A stretch of DNA of 64,000 nucleotides from Ornithinimicrobium sp. F0845 (GCF_023015765.1 NZ_JALKAL010000004.1:248001-312000); one strand, 5' to 3'; shown: positions 16,569 to 24,870, counted from the first letter of the stretch. Numbers and translations: made by a program. Notes: a model not told the origin generated them from the sequence alone.

Positions 16569-17357
16569 TCACCCGGACGCAGCCGCCTGCTCGAGGGCGT
16601 CCAGGTCACGCACGGCGTAGCGGTGGTGCTCCCACTCCTCCTCGAGGATCGTGTGCAGGCAGGAGCGGACGGTCTCCGGATACTGGGGTGCCCAGGGGTT
16701 GGCGCGGGCCTCCTGCAGTATGTCGGGAGTCACCTGGTCGATGAAGTCCGCCACCATGGTGGTCCGGTCCTGCCGGGCCGCGAGCACCTCGGCATAGGTC
16801 GGGCTCCCGGTGGTGAACAGCGACATGTCGAGCCCGTCCTCCGCGGCGCCCTCGTTGGCCAGCCCGAGCGGGTGGTAGGGCTGCTCGAGCCGCAGGACCG
16901 CCCTGCCCAGCCAGGTATCGGTGGCCATCACCAGGTGACGCAGGGTCTGGGCGAGGGACCACTCCCCGTCCACGGACGCATCGACGGTGCCCTCCGGCAT
17001 ACTGTCGGCGCGGTGGAGCGTGACCGCCCAGGTCTGCTGCAGCGCGGCCCAGGCCGACCGCAGCCCCTGCGGATCCTCCGCGCGACGCAGCCCCCGCCCG
17101 GGGAAGCGCCGGTCCAGCTCGGCCTCGACGAGCGGGACCACGTTGACGCCGTTGACCCGGAAGAAGTCGCCGTCGGCCAGCCACGGGGAGTCGATCTCGA
17201 CGTTCTGGACGTCGCTGCCGCGCACCACGAGGCCGGACAGGTCGCTGGCGACGACCCGGGCGTCGCGCAGGCTGCTGCGCGAGAAGCTGGCTCCGGTCAG
17301 GTTCACGCGGACGAACGTGGCTCCCTGCAGGTCGTCGTCCCGGCCGAACTCGGTCAT
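16569..17357 (-). CDS. Pentapeptide/DinB-family protein
   Basis: A 262-residue protein started at MTEFGRDDDLQGATF (17357). Residues 8-60 are pentapeptide-like (LQGATF, then LTGASF, SSLRDARV and SDLSGLVV). The rest is a DinB_2 four-helix domain with WSLAQTLRHLVMATDTWLGR and the His-rich EEEWEHHRYAVRDL. Metal-dependent DinB proteins include thiol-transferases, but many are uncharacterised. The start overlaps the stop of the upstream small membrane protein by four bases. Confidence 0.8.
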   Translation of the reverse strand: MTEFGRDDDLQGATFVRVNLTGASFSRSSLRDARVVASDLSGLVVRGSDVQNVEIDSPWLADGDFFRVNGVNVVPLVEAELDRRFPGRGLRRAEDPQGLRSAWAALQQTWAVTLHRADSMPEGTVDASVDGEWSLAQTLRHLVMATDTWLGRAVLRLEQPYHPLGLANEGAAEDGLDMSLFTTGSPTYAEVLAARQDRTTMVADFIDQVTPDILQEARANPWAPQYPETVRSCLHTILEEEWEHHRYAVRDLDALEQAAASG

Positions 17358-17590
17358 GGTCTTCTCCTTGCTTCCTTCCCCTGGCGCAGGCGGACGATCC
17401 CGCCCGATGACGTGGACCTGCGAGGCGGCCCGAGGACCAGGATGACGAAACCGGCGATGACCGAGGTCGGGATGAGCAGCGCCGCGAAGGGGGGAACGTA
17501 TCGGCGGACCAGCCAGGCGAGCGCGAGCACGAGCCCCAGAACGACGAATGCGACCCCGACCCATTGAGCCTCTGTGTAGTCGACTCGCAT
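17354..17590 (-). CDS. Small two-helix membrane protein (78 aa)
   Basis: Starts MRVDYTEAQWVGVAFVVLGLV at 17590 and ends in a basic tail, RQGKEARRRP. Two hydrophobic segments are visible, the second being LLIPTSVIAGFVILVL. The stop overlaps the ATG of the DinB gene (17354-17357), so the two genes are an operon. No family recognised. Confidence 0.65.
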   Translation of the reverse strand: MRVDYTEAQWVGVAFVVLGLVLALAWLVRRYVPPFAALLIPTSVIAGFVILVLGPPRRSTSSGGIVRLRQGKEARRRP

Positions 17591-17761
17591 CGGCACAGTG
17601 TAGGGGCGGACCACCCCCGCCGCAGGTTGTCGCTCGGCGGGTCAGGGGCCTCCCCGTCCTCCCGGAAACGGGGCGCCGCACGGAAACGGGATCCGCGGGA
17701 ACGGAGGGCGCCACGCGGAAACGGGGTGCGTCGCGGTGCGGTGCTCACTACCGTCGTGGCC

Positions 17762-18220
17762 ATGGCCACCTCAGCGTTCGTCCCGGACAGCTTCGACCCG
17801 CCCACGTCCTTGGTCACCGACCGGTTCCGGCTCGAACCGCTCGGTCCGCAGCACAACGAGGCGGACCGTGCGGCCTGGATGTCCAGCATCGAGCACATCC
17901 GCGCCACCCCGGGCTATCCGGACGGCACCTGGCCACCCCCCGAGGGACTGTCGCCCGAGCGGAACCTCGCGGACCTGCAGCGCCACGCGGACCACTTCGC
18001 GGCGCGCAAGGGGTTCACCTTCACCGTCCTGGACCCGGCTCACGGCGACGTCATCGGCTGCGTCTACCTCTATCCCGCGAGCTCGCAGGAGTATGACGTG
18101 AGCGTCCAGTCCTGGGTCCGGGCCGACCGCGCCCACCTGGACACCCCGCTCGCCGAGGCGCTCGTGGACTGGATCGCGACCGACTGGCCGTGGGAGCGCC
18201 TGGACCGCTACGGGCGGTGA
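17762..18220 (+). CDS. GNAT-like N-acetyltransferase family protein
   Basis: A 152-residue protein, MATSAFVPDSFDPP onward. The core with FRLEPLGPQHNEADRAAWMSS, then FTFTVLDPAHGDVIGCVYLYP and VQSWVRADRA, is a compact GNAT-related family common in Actinobacteria. The classical RxxGxG/A acetyl-CoA loop is not evident, so activity is uncertain. Monocistronic. Confidence 0.7.
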   Translation: MATSAFVPDSFDPPTSLVTDRFRLEPLGPQHNEADRAAWMSSIEHIRATPGYPDGTWPPPEGLSPERNLADLQRHADHFAARKGFTFTVLDPAHGDVIGCVYLYPASSQEYDVSVQSWVRADRAHLDTPLAEALVDWIATDWPWERLDRYGR

Positions 18221-18229
18221 ACCGGTCGA

Positions 18230-18499
18230 CTACGCGTCAGGGCCCTGGCCGCGGGCGCGCCACCACTGCCAGCCGAGGGTGACGATGACCGCACCGACCA
18301 CTGAGCCGATGACGCCGCTGGGACGCAGCTCGAGGCCGTCGCCACTGAGGAGGCTGACGAGCAGGCCTCCCACGAAGGACCCGACGAGCCCGGAGGCGAA
18401 GGCCATCGGCCAGTCGATGCCCCGGCTGCTCCGACCGATGATGAGCTGGGCTGCCGCGCCGACCAGCATGCCGAACAGGATGATCCCGATGATGAGCAC
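18230..18499 (-). CDS. GlsB/YeaQ/YmgE family stress membrane protein
   Basis: An 89-residue protein with three short glycine-rich helices. GMLVGAAAQLIIGR, then GLVGSFVGGLL and GVIGSVVGAVIVTLGW, are characteristic of the transglycosylase-associated family (GlsB). Proteins of this family are stress-inducible membrane proteins of unclear mechanism. Confidence 0.88.
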   Translation of the reverse strand: MLIIGIILFGMLVGAAAQLIIGRSSRGIDWPMAFASGLVGSFVGGLLVSLLSGDGLELRPSGVIGSVVGAVIVTLGWQWWRARGQGPDA

Positions 18500-18584
18500 A
18501 CGCAGAGACTAGCGGCCGCGCTCCCGGAGGACACCGTGCCACGCCGCCGGGGCCGGTCAGCGGCACCACGTCACAGCCGGCGCG

Positions 18585-19232
18585 TCACCGGGTGAGGTGG
18601 TGCAGGACGGCCAGCACCCGACGGTGGTCGTCGTCGCGCGGGGGCAGGCCCAGCGCGCTGTAGATGTGCGAGGTGTGCTGCACGACGGCCTTCTCGGTGA
18701 GGGTGAGGTGCCGGGCGATCCAGGAGTTGCTGCGCCCCTGCGCCATCAGGGCGAGCACCTCCTCCTGCCGGGGCGTGAGGTGCTGGCCACCCGTGTCGTC
18801 GCGCCGTGCCCGCGCGACCAGGAGGGCGACCACCTCCGGGTCGAGCACCGTGCCCCCGGCGCGCACCCGCTCCAGGTCGGCGCTGAAGGTGTCGATGTCG
18901 GCGATGCGCTGCTTGAGGAGGTAGCCGATCCCGGCGGGCCGCTCGGCGAGCAGCTCGGTGACATACCGTCGCTGCACGTGCTGGGACAGCACCACGATCG
19001 CGGTGTCCGCGTGCTCGCGGCTGATGGTCAGGGCGGCGACCAGGCCCTCGTCGGTGAATCCTGGGGGCATCCGGATGTCGGTCACCACCAGATCCGGTCG
19101 GTGCTCCTCGGTCAGGGCGACCACGCTCGGCGCATCCTCGGCGGCGGCGACGACCTCGTGTCCCGCGTGCTCGAGGACGAGCTGCAGACCCTGCCGCAGC
19201 AGGGCCTCGTCCTCACCGATCACGACGCGCAC
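18585..19232 (-). CDS. NarL/LuxR-family response regulator
   Basis: A 215-residue protein with a GTG start. The receiver domain has the phospho-acceptor Asp in LVVTDIRMPP, the acidic pair in IGEDEALLRQ, and the conserved Lys in YLLKQRI. The C-terminal LuxR HTH is LTPRQEEVLALMAQGRSNSWIARHL. The gene start lies inside the 3' end of the histidine kinase gene, a 13-base overlap, so the two are cotranscribed. The likely target is the divergent pair at 21139 and 21461, across the palindrome at 21017-21049. Confidence 0.93.
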   Translation of the reverse strand: MRVVIGEDEALLRQGLQLVLEHAGHEVVAAAEDAPSVVALTEEHRPDLVVTDIRMPPGFTDEGLVAALTISREHADTAIVVLSQHVQRRYVTELLAERPAGIGYLLKQRIADIDTFSADLERVRAGGTVLDPEVVALLVARARRDDTGGQHLTPRQEEVLALMAQGRSNSWIARHLTLTEKAVVQHTSHIYSALGLPPRDDDHRRVLAVLHHLTR

Positions 19233-20980
19233 GGCAGCTCCGCGGTCAGGCGGGTGCCCCCGCCGGCAGGGCTGTCCAGGCGGAGCCGCCCGCCCAGCAC
19301 GTCGACCCGGTCGGCCAGGCTGCGCAGCCCCAGGCCGCTGTTCAGGTGCGCACCGCCGACGCCGTCATCGCCCACCTCGACCAGGAGGGTGCCGTCGCTG
19401 GCCGCGAGACGCACCGCCAGCTCCCGTGCCTGCGCGTGCCGGACCGCGTTGGTCAGGCCCTCGGCGAGGACGAAGTATGCCGTGCTCTCCACGGCGGAGG
19501 ACAGGTGCTGTCCGTCGACGCTCACCTCGAGCCGGGTGCGCAGCGGCAGGTGGTCGACCAGGTCCTCGGCGGCGGCCGCCAGACCGCGCTCGAGCAACGG
19601 CGCCGGCATCACCCCGTAGACGAAGCGGCGCAGCTCACCGGCCGTCACGTCGATCCCGGCCCGCAGGGCGGTGGCCGCCTGGACCGTCGCTGGGGTCGCG
19701 GCCGGGTCGGCGGCGATGCGTTGCGCATCCAGGCCCAGCACGACCAGCTCGGCCTGCACGCCGTCGTGCAGGTTCTGCGCGATCCGGCGACGCTCCAGGT
19801 CGCCGGCCTCGACCAGCCGCTCCCTGGACAGTCGCAGCGCCTGCTCGCCCGCGCGCAGCTGCGCCGTGAGCCGCTCCCGGTCGACGGCCAGCGCGATCAC
19901 CCGCCCTGCCGCACGGACCGGCTCGGGGTCGCCGAGCAGCGTGGCGTCATAGACGATCGCGCCCACGCGGCGGCCGTCGAGGTCGACGGTGACCACGTCC
20001 CGGTCACCATCCACGGACGGGAGGTCGACCGGCTGACCGGACGCATCGACATACTCCCGGGTGTCGGGGACCCAGAAGACCAGCTGCAGCGTCGGGTCGC
20101 CGAGGGTGCGGGACAGCGCCTCGACGAGCGTGGTGCGTGCGGTGCCGGTGCCCCCGAGCCAGGCGCCGAGCTCCTCCACCTCACCGGTGCGCGCGAAGCC
20201 GCCACGGAGCAGGCCGAGGCAGAAGGCCAGGGGCACGCCGCCGATGACGGCCAGCTGTGCCGTGCCGATCGTCTCGGGGGGAACGTCGAGCAGGGGCCGG
20301 ATGACGTTGGCGCTGACGGGGATGAACAGCACGGCGACGACGCCGTAGGAGTAGAGCGGTGCCAGCACCCGCCTCCGCGGTGGGTCCGCGGCCCTCAGCC
20401 TGCGGACGAGGAGCACGGTGGTCACCACCATGACGACCGCCCCGGCCGCGGCCTGCACGAACAGCCCGGTCGTGACCAGAGCGGGTCGGTCCGCGACTCC
20501 GAGCAGATGGTAGGGCGGCGGGGCCGGTGCGAACAGGTACTGCGGCGCCTGCAGCACCAGGGAGACGGCGTAGCCCCCGAGCACGGTCCAGCGCGAGAGT
20601 CTGCCCCGGAGCCGGCCGGAGGGGAAGGCGTGCAGGAGATGCACCATCACGGCCAGGATCATGGTGGCGCCCACCGTGGACACGGCGATCAGCACCGGGA
20701 CCGTGGTGAACCCCAGGGCGCCCAGCAGCAGGGCCCCGCACCCGACCACCATGATGAGGCCGAGCCGGTTGCTCGGGCGCCACCACCAGGCCAGGACACC
20801 GGCTCCCAGGTAGACGGCGGCGACCAGCTGGAACAGCACCGGGTGCCAGGGTTCGGTGGCGCCGTCGAGTCCCAGGACCAGCTCCAGGACGGCGATCATC
20901 GCGACCGCGACCACGAGCAGCACCAGCGCCAGGTGCGTCGAGCGGGTCGCGGGCGACGGCGTCACCCTCGAACGGGTCAT
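19220..20980 (-). CDS. NarL-type sensor histidine kinase
   Basis: A 586-residue protein started at MTRSRVTPSPATRS (20980). About eight transmembrane helices occupy residues 15-275, followed by a small GAF-like region, the HisKA_3 segment ERRRIAQNLHDGVQAELVVLGL with the phospho-acceptor His, and a HATPase with NAVRHAQ and GDDGVGG. The membrane part resembles the multi-helix sensors of bacterial LiaS/ComP-type kinases. The signal is unknown. It diverges from the 86-residue peptide gene, which might be a signal or a target. Confidence 0.92.
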   Translation of the reverse strand: MTRSRVTPSPATRSTHLALVLLVVAVAMIAVLELVLGLDGATEPWHPVLFQLVAAVYLGAGVLAWWWRPSNRLGLIMVVGCGALLLGALGFTTVPVLIAVSTVGATMILAVMVHLLHAFPSGRLRGRLSRWTVLGGYAVSLVLQAPQYLFAPAPPPYHLLGVADRPALVTTGLFVQAAAGAVVMVVTTVLLVRRLRAADPPRRRVLAPLYSYGVVAVLFIPVSANVIRPLLDVPPETIGTAQLAVIGGVPLAFCLGLLRGGFARTGEVEELGAWLGGTGTARTTLVEALSRTLGDPTLQLVFWVPDTREYVDASGQPVDLPSVDGDRDVVTVDLDGRRVGAIVYDATLLGDPEPVRAAGRVIALAVDRERLTAQLRAGEQALRLSRERLVEAGDLERRRIAQNLHDGVQAELVVLGLDAQRIAADPAATPATVQAATALRAGIDVTAGELRRFVYGVMPAPLLERGLAAAAEDLVDHLPLRTRLEVSVDGQHLSSAVESTAYFVLAEGLTNAVRHAQARELAVRLAASDGTLLVEVGDDGVGGAHLNSGLGLRSLADRVDVLGGRLRLDSPAGGGTRLTAELPCAS

Positions 20981-21016
20981 GTCTGAGGGTGGCACGCCCG
21001 GGCGCTTCATGCACGT

Positions 21017-21049
21017 GACCCAGATCCTGTGCAGGACAGGACCTGGGTC
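21017..21049. promoter_or_regulatory. Long near-perfect palindrome, putative response-regulator operator
   Basis: Arms GACCCAG (21017-21023) and CTGGGTC (21043-21049) enclose a second inverted repeat TCCTGT (21025-21030) and ACAGGA (21036-21041). One mismatch separates the two levels, giving a dyad of 33 bases. It lies 37 bases upstream of the kinase start and 90 bases upstream of the peptide gene, placed to control both. Confidence 0.6.
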
Positions 21050-21095
21050 TCTTCCGCTGGTCACTGTCGGCCCTGGAGACTTGAGAGGTGATCCA

Positions 21096-21116
21096 GCCCG
21101 GGCCGTGAACCCGGGC
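21096..21116 (+). promoter_or_regulatory. Leader hairpin before the 86-aa gene
   Basis: GCCCGGG (21096-21102) and CCCGGGC (21110-21116) form a perfect seven-base-pair stem with a seven-base loop. It ends eight bases before the strong ribosome binding site AAGGAGG at 21125-21131. It may stabilise the leader or modulate translation; no T-tract follows, so it is not a terminator. Confidence 0.45.
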
Positions 21117-21138
21117 GAACACCCAAGGAGGGATCACC

Positions 21139-21399
21139 ATGAGCACGTCCTCCGCCGCCATCAGCGTCACCAGCACCGGATCTGCAACCGTTGCACCCCG
21201 CAGTCTTGGCACGAGTGCACCACCCGCCACGAGTGCACCACCCGCCCAGCGCGCCCATCCTCTGGCCCGGCTGTGGCGGGCGATGCACCGCCCGCCCCGG
21301 CCGCCGCGCCCGGAGGGCGTCCCCCTCATCCACAACAGACCGGAGCAGTTCGGCCAGAGCTGCCGCTATCCGGACGGCACCTGGTTCCACGGCTGCTGA
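21139..21399 (+). CDS. Small protein with Cys-bounded C-terminal tail (86 aa)
   Basis: MSTSSAAISVTSTGSATVAP begins a Ser/Thr/Ala/Pro-rich, disordered-looking N-terminal half. A basic RLWRAMHRPPRPPRPE segment follows. The tail ends SCRYPDGTWFHGC with a C-terminal Cys and one other Cys 12 residues earlier. The ribosome binding site AAGGAGG is near ideal, so high expression is likely. No signal peptide is visible. An 18-base in-frame tandem duplication (ACGAGTGCACCACCCGCC) encodes repeated TSAPPA. The disulfide- or thioether-capable tail, small size and position opposite a two-component system suggest a peptide precursor or small regulatory protein, but I recognise no family. Confidence 0.65.
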   Translation: MSTSSAAISVTSTGSATVAPRSLGTSAPPATSAPPAQRAHPLARLWRAMHRPPRPPRPEGVPLIHNRPEQFGQSCRYPDGTWFHGC

Positions 21400-21460
21400 G
21401 CGCCGCGGCGCCGGGTGGCCGCTCCTTCCCGAGCCGCCCGGCGCCGACGACGAGCCGCAC

Positions 21461-22168
21461 ATGAGCGATGCGCGCGCAGAGTTCCGTGGCGGCCGCCCGG
21501 CGCGGCGGACCGTGGTCAGGGGCGCCGCCTGGGCCGTCCCGGCCATCGTCGTCGCCTCGGCCTCGCCCGTGTTCGCCGCGTCCGGGGAGTGCCTCATCAG
21601 CAGTGTCACCCCGGAGGCCGTCGACCAGTTGACGGACACCCAGGTGCTGGTCGGGTTCGAGCCGGCGGCACCAGCCGGGATGACCGCCTCCGTCTCTTTG
21701 GAGCGCGAGGGCGTCGTCCACCGGTATACGCCGATCGCAGGCACCGCCGATAGCGTGACGATCAACGTCCTGCAGGGCACGCTGGACACCGGCGTCTACG
21801 ACGTCCGCCTGGAGTTCACCGACGGCACGACCACGATCTCGTGCACGCGCGTCGGGGTCGTCACGGTGACCTCCACGTTCAAGATCCGCACCATGTCGCC
21901 GACGTTGATCCCCAACGACATCACGATCGCGATCACCATCGTCACTACAGACATCGCGGCGACGCAGACCGTTACCGCGGTGCTCTTCACCCTGGACGGC
22001 ACCGTCGTCTCCCTCCCGCCGGATCCCTCGCCGATCAGCGACAGGATCCCGGTCACGATCCACCGCCATCAACTGGCGCCCGGTGTCCACGACGTCAGCG
22101 TGGTGACGGTCAACGGGGCGCTGACCACGACCGCCGTGTTCGTCGATGGTCTGACCGTCGTTGCCTAG
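21461..22168 (+). CDS. Tat-exported hypothetical protein
   Basis: A 235-residue protein with an N-terminal twin-arginine signal, ARRTVVRGAAWAVPAIVVASASPVFA, and a probable signal-peptidase site after VFA. The mature part is rich in beta strands with alternating Val/Thr (VYDVRLEFTDGTTTISC, then ITIAITIVTTDIAATQTVTAVLF), like two immunoglobulin-like folds, with two Cys. Exported folded by the Tat system. It lies 61 bases after the Cys-tail gene on the same strand and is probably cotranscribed with it. No family recognised. Confidence 0.75.
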   Translation: MSDARAEFRGGRPARRTVVRGAAWAVPAIVVASASPVFAASGECLISSVTPEAVDQLTDTQVLVGFEPAAPAGMTASVSLEREGVVHRYTPIAGTADSVTINVLQGTLDTGVYDVRLEFTDGTTTISCTRVGVVTVTSTFKIRTMSPTLIPNDITIAITIVTTDIAATQTVTAVLFTLDGTVVSLPPDPSPISDRIPVTIHRHQLAPGVHDVSVVTVNGALTTTAVFVDGLTVVA

Positions 22169-22178
22169 CGCGCACCCC

Positions 22179-22523
22179 TCAAGCGAGGTCCACCTGCACG
22201 AACGTCGGCGGGTGCTGCCGCCAGGCGGAGATGACGGTCGGATGGCGGGCGTACTTCTCAGCGAAGGCCTCGACCACGGCCGGGGCGTCGTCGGGCCGGA
22301 CCAACGAAACGGGTCCCCGCCACGACCGTCGGGCGGCCCTCACCTCCAGCGAGCCCTCGTGCAGCGCGTTCTGCAGCCAGTCGCCGGCCAGGCCGTGGCG
22401 CGAGGCGGCGTAGAAGCGTGTGCCGATGATCACGAACCAGACCGGGACGACGTGCTCGGCGCCTGTCCGCCTCCCGCGGGTGACGATCCGGCACGTCTGT
22501 GCCTGCACCTGGTCAAACGTCAT
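22179..22523 (-). CDS. DUF2255-like split beta-barrel protein
   Basis: A 114-residue protein: CRIVTRGRRTGAEHVVPVWFVIIGTRFYAAS, then GDWLQNALHEGSLEVRAARRSW. This order of strand, basic GRRTG turn and PVWFV strand fits the PNPOx/F420-binding-like DUF2255 or DUF385 barrel. It may bind flavin or F420. It is convergent with the Tat protein gene, 10 bases apart. Confidence 0.7.
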   Translation of the reverse strand: MTFDQVQAQTCRIVTRGRRTGAEHVVPVWFVIIGTRFYAASRHGLAGDWLQNALHEGSLEVRAARRSWRGPVSLVRPDDAPAVVEAFAEKYARHPTVISAWRQHPPTFVQVDLA

Positions 22524-22532
22524 CGCACCAGG

Positions 22533-22676
22533 ATGTCAAAGCACCAGAACAACGCCGTCACCTGCGCCAAGACGGGTGATCCCAAGTTGATCGCTGCTCT
22601 GCGCGAGGAGTCCGAGCGCACCAAGGTCGATCCCTACCCAGCCGGCACCCGGGTCCGGCGGCCGAGCAGTCCGTAA
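22533..22676 (+). CDS. Questionable small ORF (47 aa)
   Basis: MSKHQNNAVTCAKTGDPK begins a 47-residue polar ORF. Its ATG lies only nine bases from the divergent start at 22523, leaving little room for two promoters, and it has no clear ribosome binding site. It could be a remnant of a longer gene. Listed with low confidence. The following 22677-22771 holds nothing I can support. Confidence 0.2.
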   Translation: MSKHQNNAVTCAKTGDPKLIAALREESERTKVDPYPAGTRVRRPSSP

Positions 22677-22771
22677 GGGACCACAGGGGTCTTCCCCCGG
22701 GGATAAGAGAAGGGCTGCAAATAGAGACCCGGTGGTGCGCCGTCACGAGCACGCTCGTGCCGCATGGAGTG

Positions 22772-23029
22772 TCAGCGGTAGACGTCCGCACGATGCTCGA
22801 CTGCGATGATGGTCACGCGATGGTCGATCCGGTAGATGATCCGGTAGTCGCCGCGGCGTGCGCTGTGCAGCCCTTCAAGGTCGAAGCGCAGGGCCTTGCC
22901 GACGCGCTGCGGATTGTTCGCGAGTGGGCCATAGATGAACTCGATGGCCGCCGTGGCCACTTTCTCCGGCAGTCTCTGTAGCGCCCGTTTGGCTGTTGGC
23001 GTCCACGCGACCTCGTACTGCTTCGCCAT
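22772..23029 (-). CDS. RelE/ParE-family toxin
   Basis: An 85-residue basic protein: YEVAWTPTAKRALQRLPEKVATAAIEFI, then GKALRFDLEGLHSARRGDYRIIYRID. The GLHSARRGDYRIIY segment is the RelE catalytic strand pattern (Arg and Tyr residues that act on ribosome-bound mRNA). The start overlaps the antitoxin stop by one base (TGATG), the usual translational coupling of such modules. Confidence 0.92.
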   Translation of the reverse strand: MAKQYEVAWTPTAKRALQRLPEKVATAAIEFIYGPLANNPQRVGKALRFDLEGLHSARRGDYRIIYRIDHRVTIIAVEHRADVYR

Positions 23030-23310
23030 CAGGGGTGCAGCGTGGCAAGGATCTCTTCCTTGCTGAGGGTCTCGGTCTCGCCGGCGACGAGCTCAGCAAG
23101 GCTGTCTCGAACCTGGGCGATGAGCTTGGGTCGGCTCACGACCTCCAGCGTCTCCTCCAGCGATTCCAGGTCGTCGGTGCTCATGACCACCGCGGCTGCC
23201 TTGCCGTGACGAGTGATGACGATCCGGTCATGCTCTCGCTGGACCTGATCCACCACCTCGGACAGGCGATTCTTCACGTCCCTCAAGGCCATCGAAGCAT
23301 CCACACTCAT
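23029..23310 (-). CDS. Phd/YefM-family antitoxin
   Basis: A 93-residue protein started at MSVDASMALRDVKNRLSEVVDQV (23310); an ATG six codons upstream (23328) is possible. The N-terminal part with HDRIVITRHGKAAAVVMSTDDLESLEETL is the Phd/YefM DNA-binding fold; the acidic C-terminus neutralises the toxin. TACACT (23322-23317) seven bases before the ATG would give a leaderless message. TGGCTA is directly repeated 12 bases apart there and may be part of the operator. Confidence 0.9.
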   Translation of the reverse strand: MSVDASMALRDVKNRLSEVVDQVQREHDRIVITRHGKAAAVVMSTDDLESLEETLEVVSRPKLIAQVRDSLAELVAGETETLSKEEILATLHP

Positions 23311-23356
23311 AGCCACAAGTGTAGCCATATCAGACTGCGGGTGACGATCCCCCTCT

Positions 23357-23584
23357 GATGAAGGGCACGCCCTTGTCAGGGCGCTCACCGAGCGGGAACG
23401 TGAGGTGCTGGTGCTCATGGCACGAGGACTATCCAACGACCAGATCGCGGCCGGGCTGGTGATCTCACCGGCCACGGTGAAGACGCACATCAACCGGGTG
23501 CTTGCCAAGCTGGGCGCGACCTCGCGCGTGCAAGCGGTAGTCCTGGCGTATGAGGCCGGACTCGTCCAGCCGGGCGGCCGCTGA
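23357..23584 (+). pseudogene. LuxR/NarL response-regulator C-terminal remnant
   Basis: An open frame without its own start encodes [45 protein letters not shown] and ends in LVQPGGR. This is a complete LuxR-type HTH with the usual actinobacterial tail, but the receiver domain is absent. The break lies next to the toxin-antitoxin module, suggesting that insertion of that module or a deletion removed the 5' part. Expression of the stand-alone HTH cannot be excluded, because ATG codons exist nearby. Confidence 0.75.
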
Positions 23585-23617
23585 CGGCCGGGCCTGCGGC
23601 CACATGGTGCATGAAGC

Positions 23618-24829
23618 TCAGGCCTGCGCGCGCAGGTACCTGCCGAAGTGCGGCACGGTGAACGCGATGCGTCCGCGCTCACCGGAGTAGATCAGGCCCT
23701 TCTTCAGCAGCGCGTCGCGCGCCGGGGACAGTGACTGCGGCTTGCGCTCCAGGTGGGCGGCGACGTCCGCGGTCGGCACCGACTCGATGGCATCCACGGC
23801 CTCGGGGTCCGCGGCGAGGGCCTGCGCACCGAGGTCGGCCATCGCCCGCAGATACTCCCGCTCCCCCGGCGTGGCCCGCTCGTAGCGGGACCCGAAGAAG
23901 CCGACGGCGAGCTCCTCCTCGGCCTCGGGCGAGGCGACCCGGACGTCCTCCGCGGTGATGGGGGTGGTCGGCGCGTGGTCCCAGACCGCCTTGCCGTAGG
24001 CCTGGATGAAGTAGGGGTAGCCACCGGTCGCCGCATACAGCGCGTCCAGCGCCTCCGGCGTGAAGTCGGCGTCCTCGTCCTGGGCCGGCATGCGCAGCGC
24101 CTGGTCGGCGTTGGCCCGGTCCAGCCGGTCGATCCGGGTGTAGCGGAAGAGCCGCTCGGAGTAGGACTTGCTGGCCGACAGCACGGCCGGCAGGTGCGGC
24201 AGCCCCGCGCCGACGACGATCACCGGCAGCGCCGACTGGGACAGCTCGTGGCAGGCGGCACAGATCGCCGAGACGTCCTCGTCCGCCAGGTCCTGCATCT
24301 CGTCGATGAAGATGGCCACACCCTTGCCGACGTCCGCGGCCAGCCCGCCGACGTCGGTGAACAGCTCGACCAGGTCGATCTCCATGTCACCGGAGTCGGC
24401 GCGCCCCGTGACGGCCGGCGCGTCGATGCCCGGGTTCCACCGGTCACGCAGCTTCGCGCCGGGCTGGTCCTTCTGCGCGAAGGCCTTGATCACGCCGAGC
24501 ACGTGGTCGACCTCGTCGCCCTGCGGGTGCCCCAGCTCGCGGACCGCGACGTGCAGCGCCGCTGCCATGGGGCGCCGCATCCCCTGGTCGGGCCGCGCCT
24601 CGTACTTGCCGGTCCCCCACCGTGCCCGCACCGCGGTCGAGCGCAGCGCGTTGAGCAGCACCGTCTTTCCCACGCCGCGTAGGCCGGTCAGGATCATCGA
24701 GCGCTCGGGTCGACCGCGCCGGATCCGCTCGAGCACGACCTGGAAGCGCTCCAGCTGCTCGTCGCGACCGGCGAGCTCGGGCGGGCGCTGGCCCGCGCCG
24801 GGGGCATAGGGGTTACGGATCGGGTCCAC
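23618..24829 (-). CDS. AAA+ ATPase with winged-helix C-terminus
   Basis: A 403-residue protein with a GTG start (VDPIRNPYAPGAGQRPPELAGRD). Walker A is GLRGVGKT near residue 48, Walker B is VAIFIDEMQD near residue 175, and the later VVGAGLPHLP provides sensor 1. The C-terminal 90 residues form a winged-helix-like domain (SLSPARDALLKKGLIYSGERGRIAFTVP). This Orc1/STAND-like family is widespread in Actinobacteria, but its partner and role are unknown. Monocistronic. Confidence 0.85.
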   Translation of the reverse strand: MDPIRNPYAPGAGQRPPELAGRDEQLERFQVVLERIRRGRPERSMILTGLRGVGKTVLLNALRSTAVRARWGTGKYEARPDQGMRRPMAAALHVAVRELGHPQGDEVDHVLGVIKAFAQKDQPGAKLRDRWNPGIDAPAVTGRADSGDMEIDLVELFTDVGGLAADVGKGVAIFIDEMQDLADEDVSAICAACHELSQSALPVIVVGAGLPHLPAVLSASKSYSERLFRYTRIDRLDRANADQALRMPAQDEDADFTPEALDALYAATGGYPYFIQAYGKAVWDHAPTTPITAEDVRVASPEAEEELAVGFFGSRYERATPGEREYLRAMADLGAQALAADPEAVDAIESVPTADVAAHLERKPQSLSPARDALLKKGLIYSGERGRIAFTVPHFGRYLRAQA

Positions 24830-24870
24830 GATCGGAGCGTATCCGGACCTCTATCGCAGAACTGAGATTT

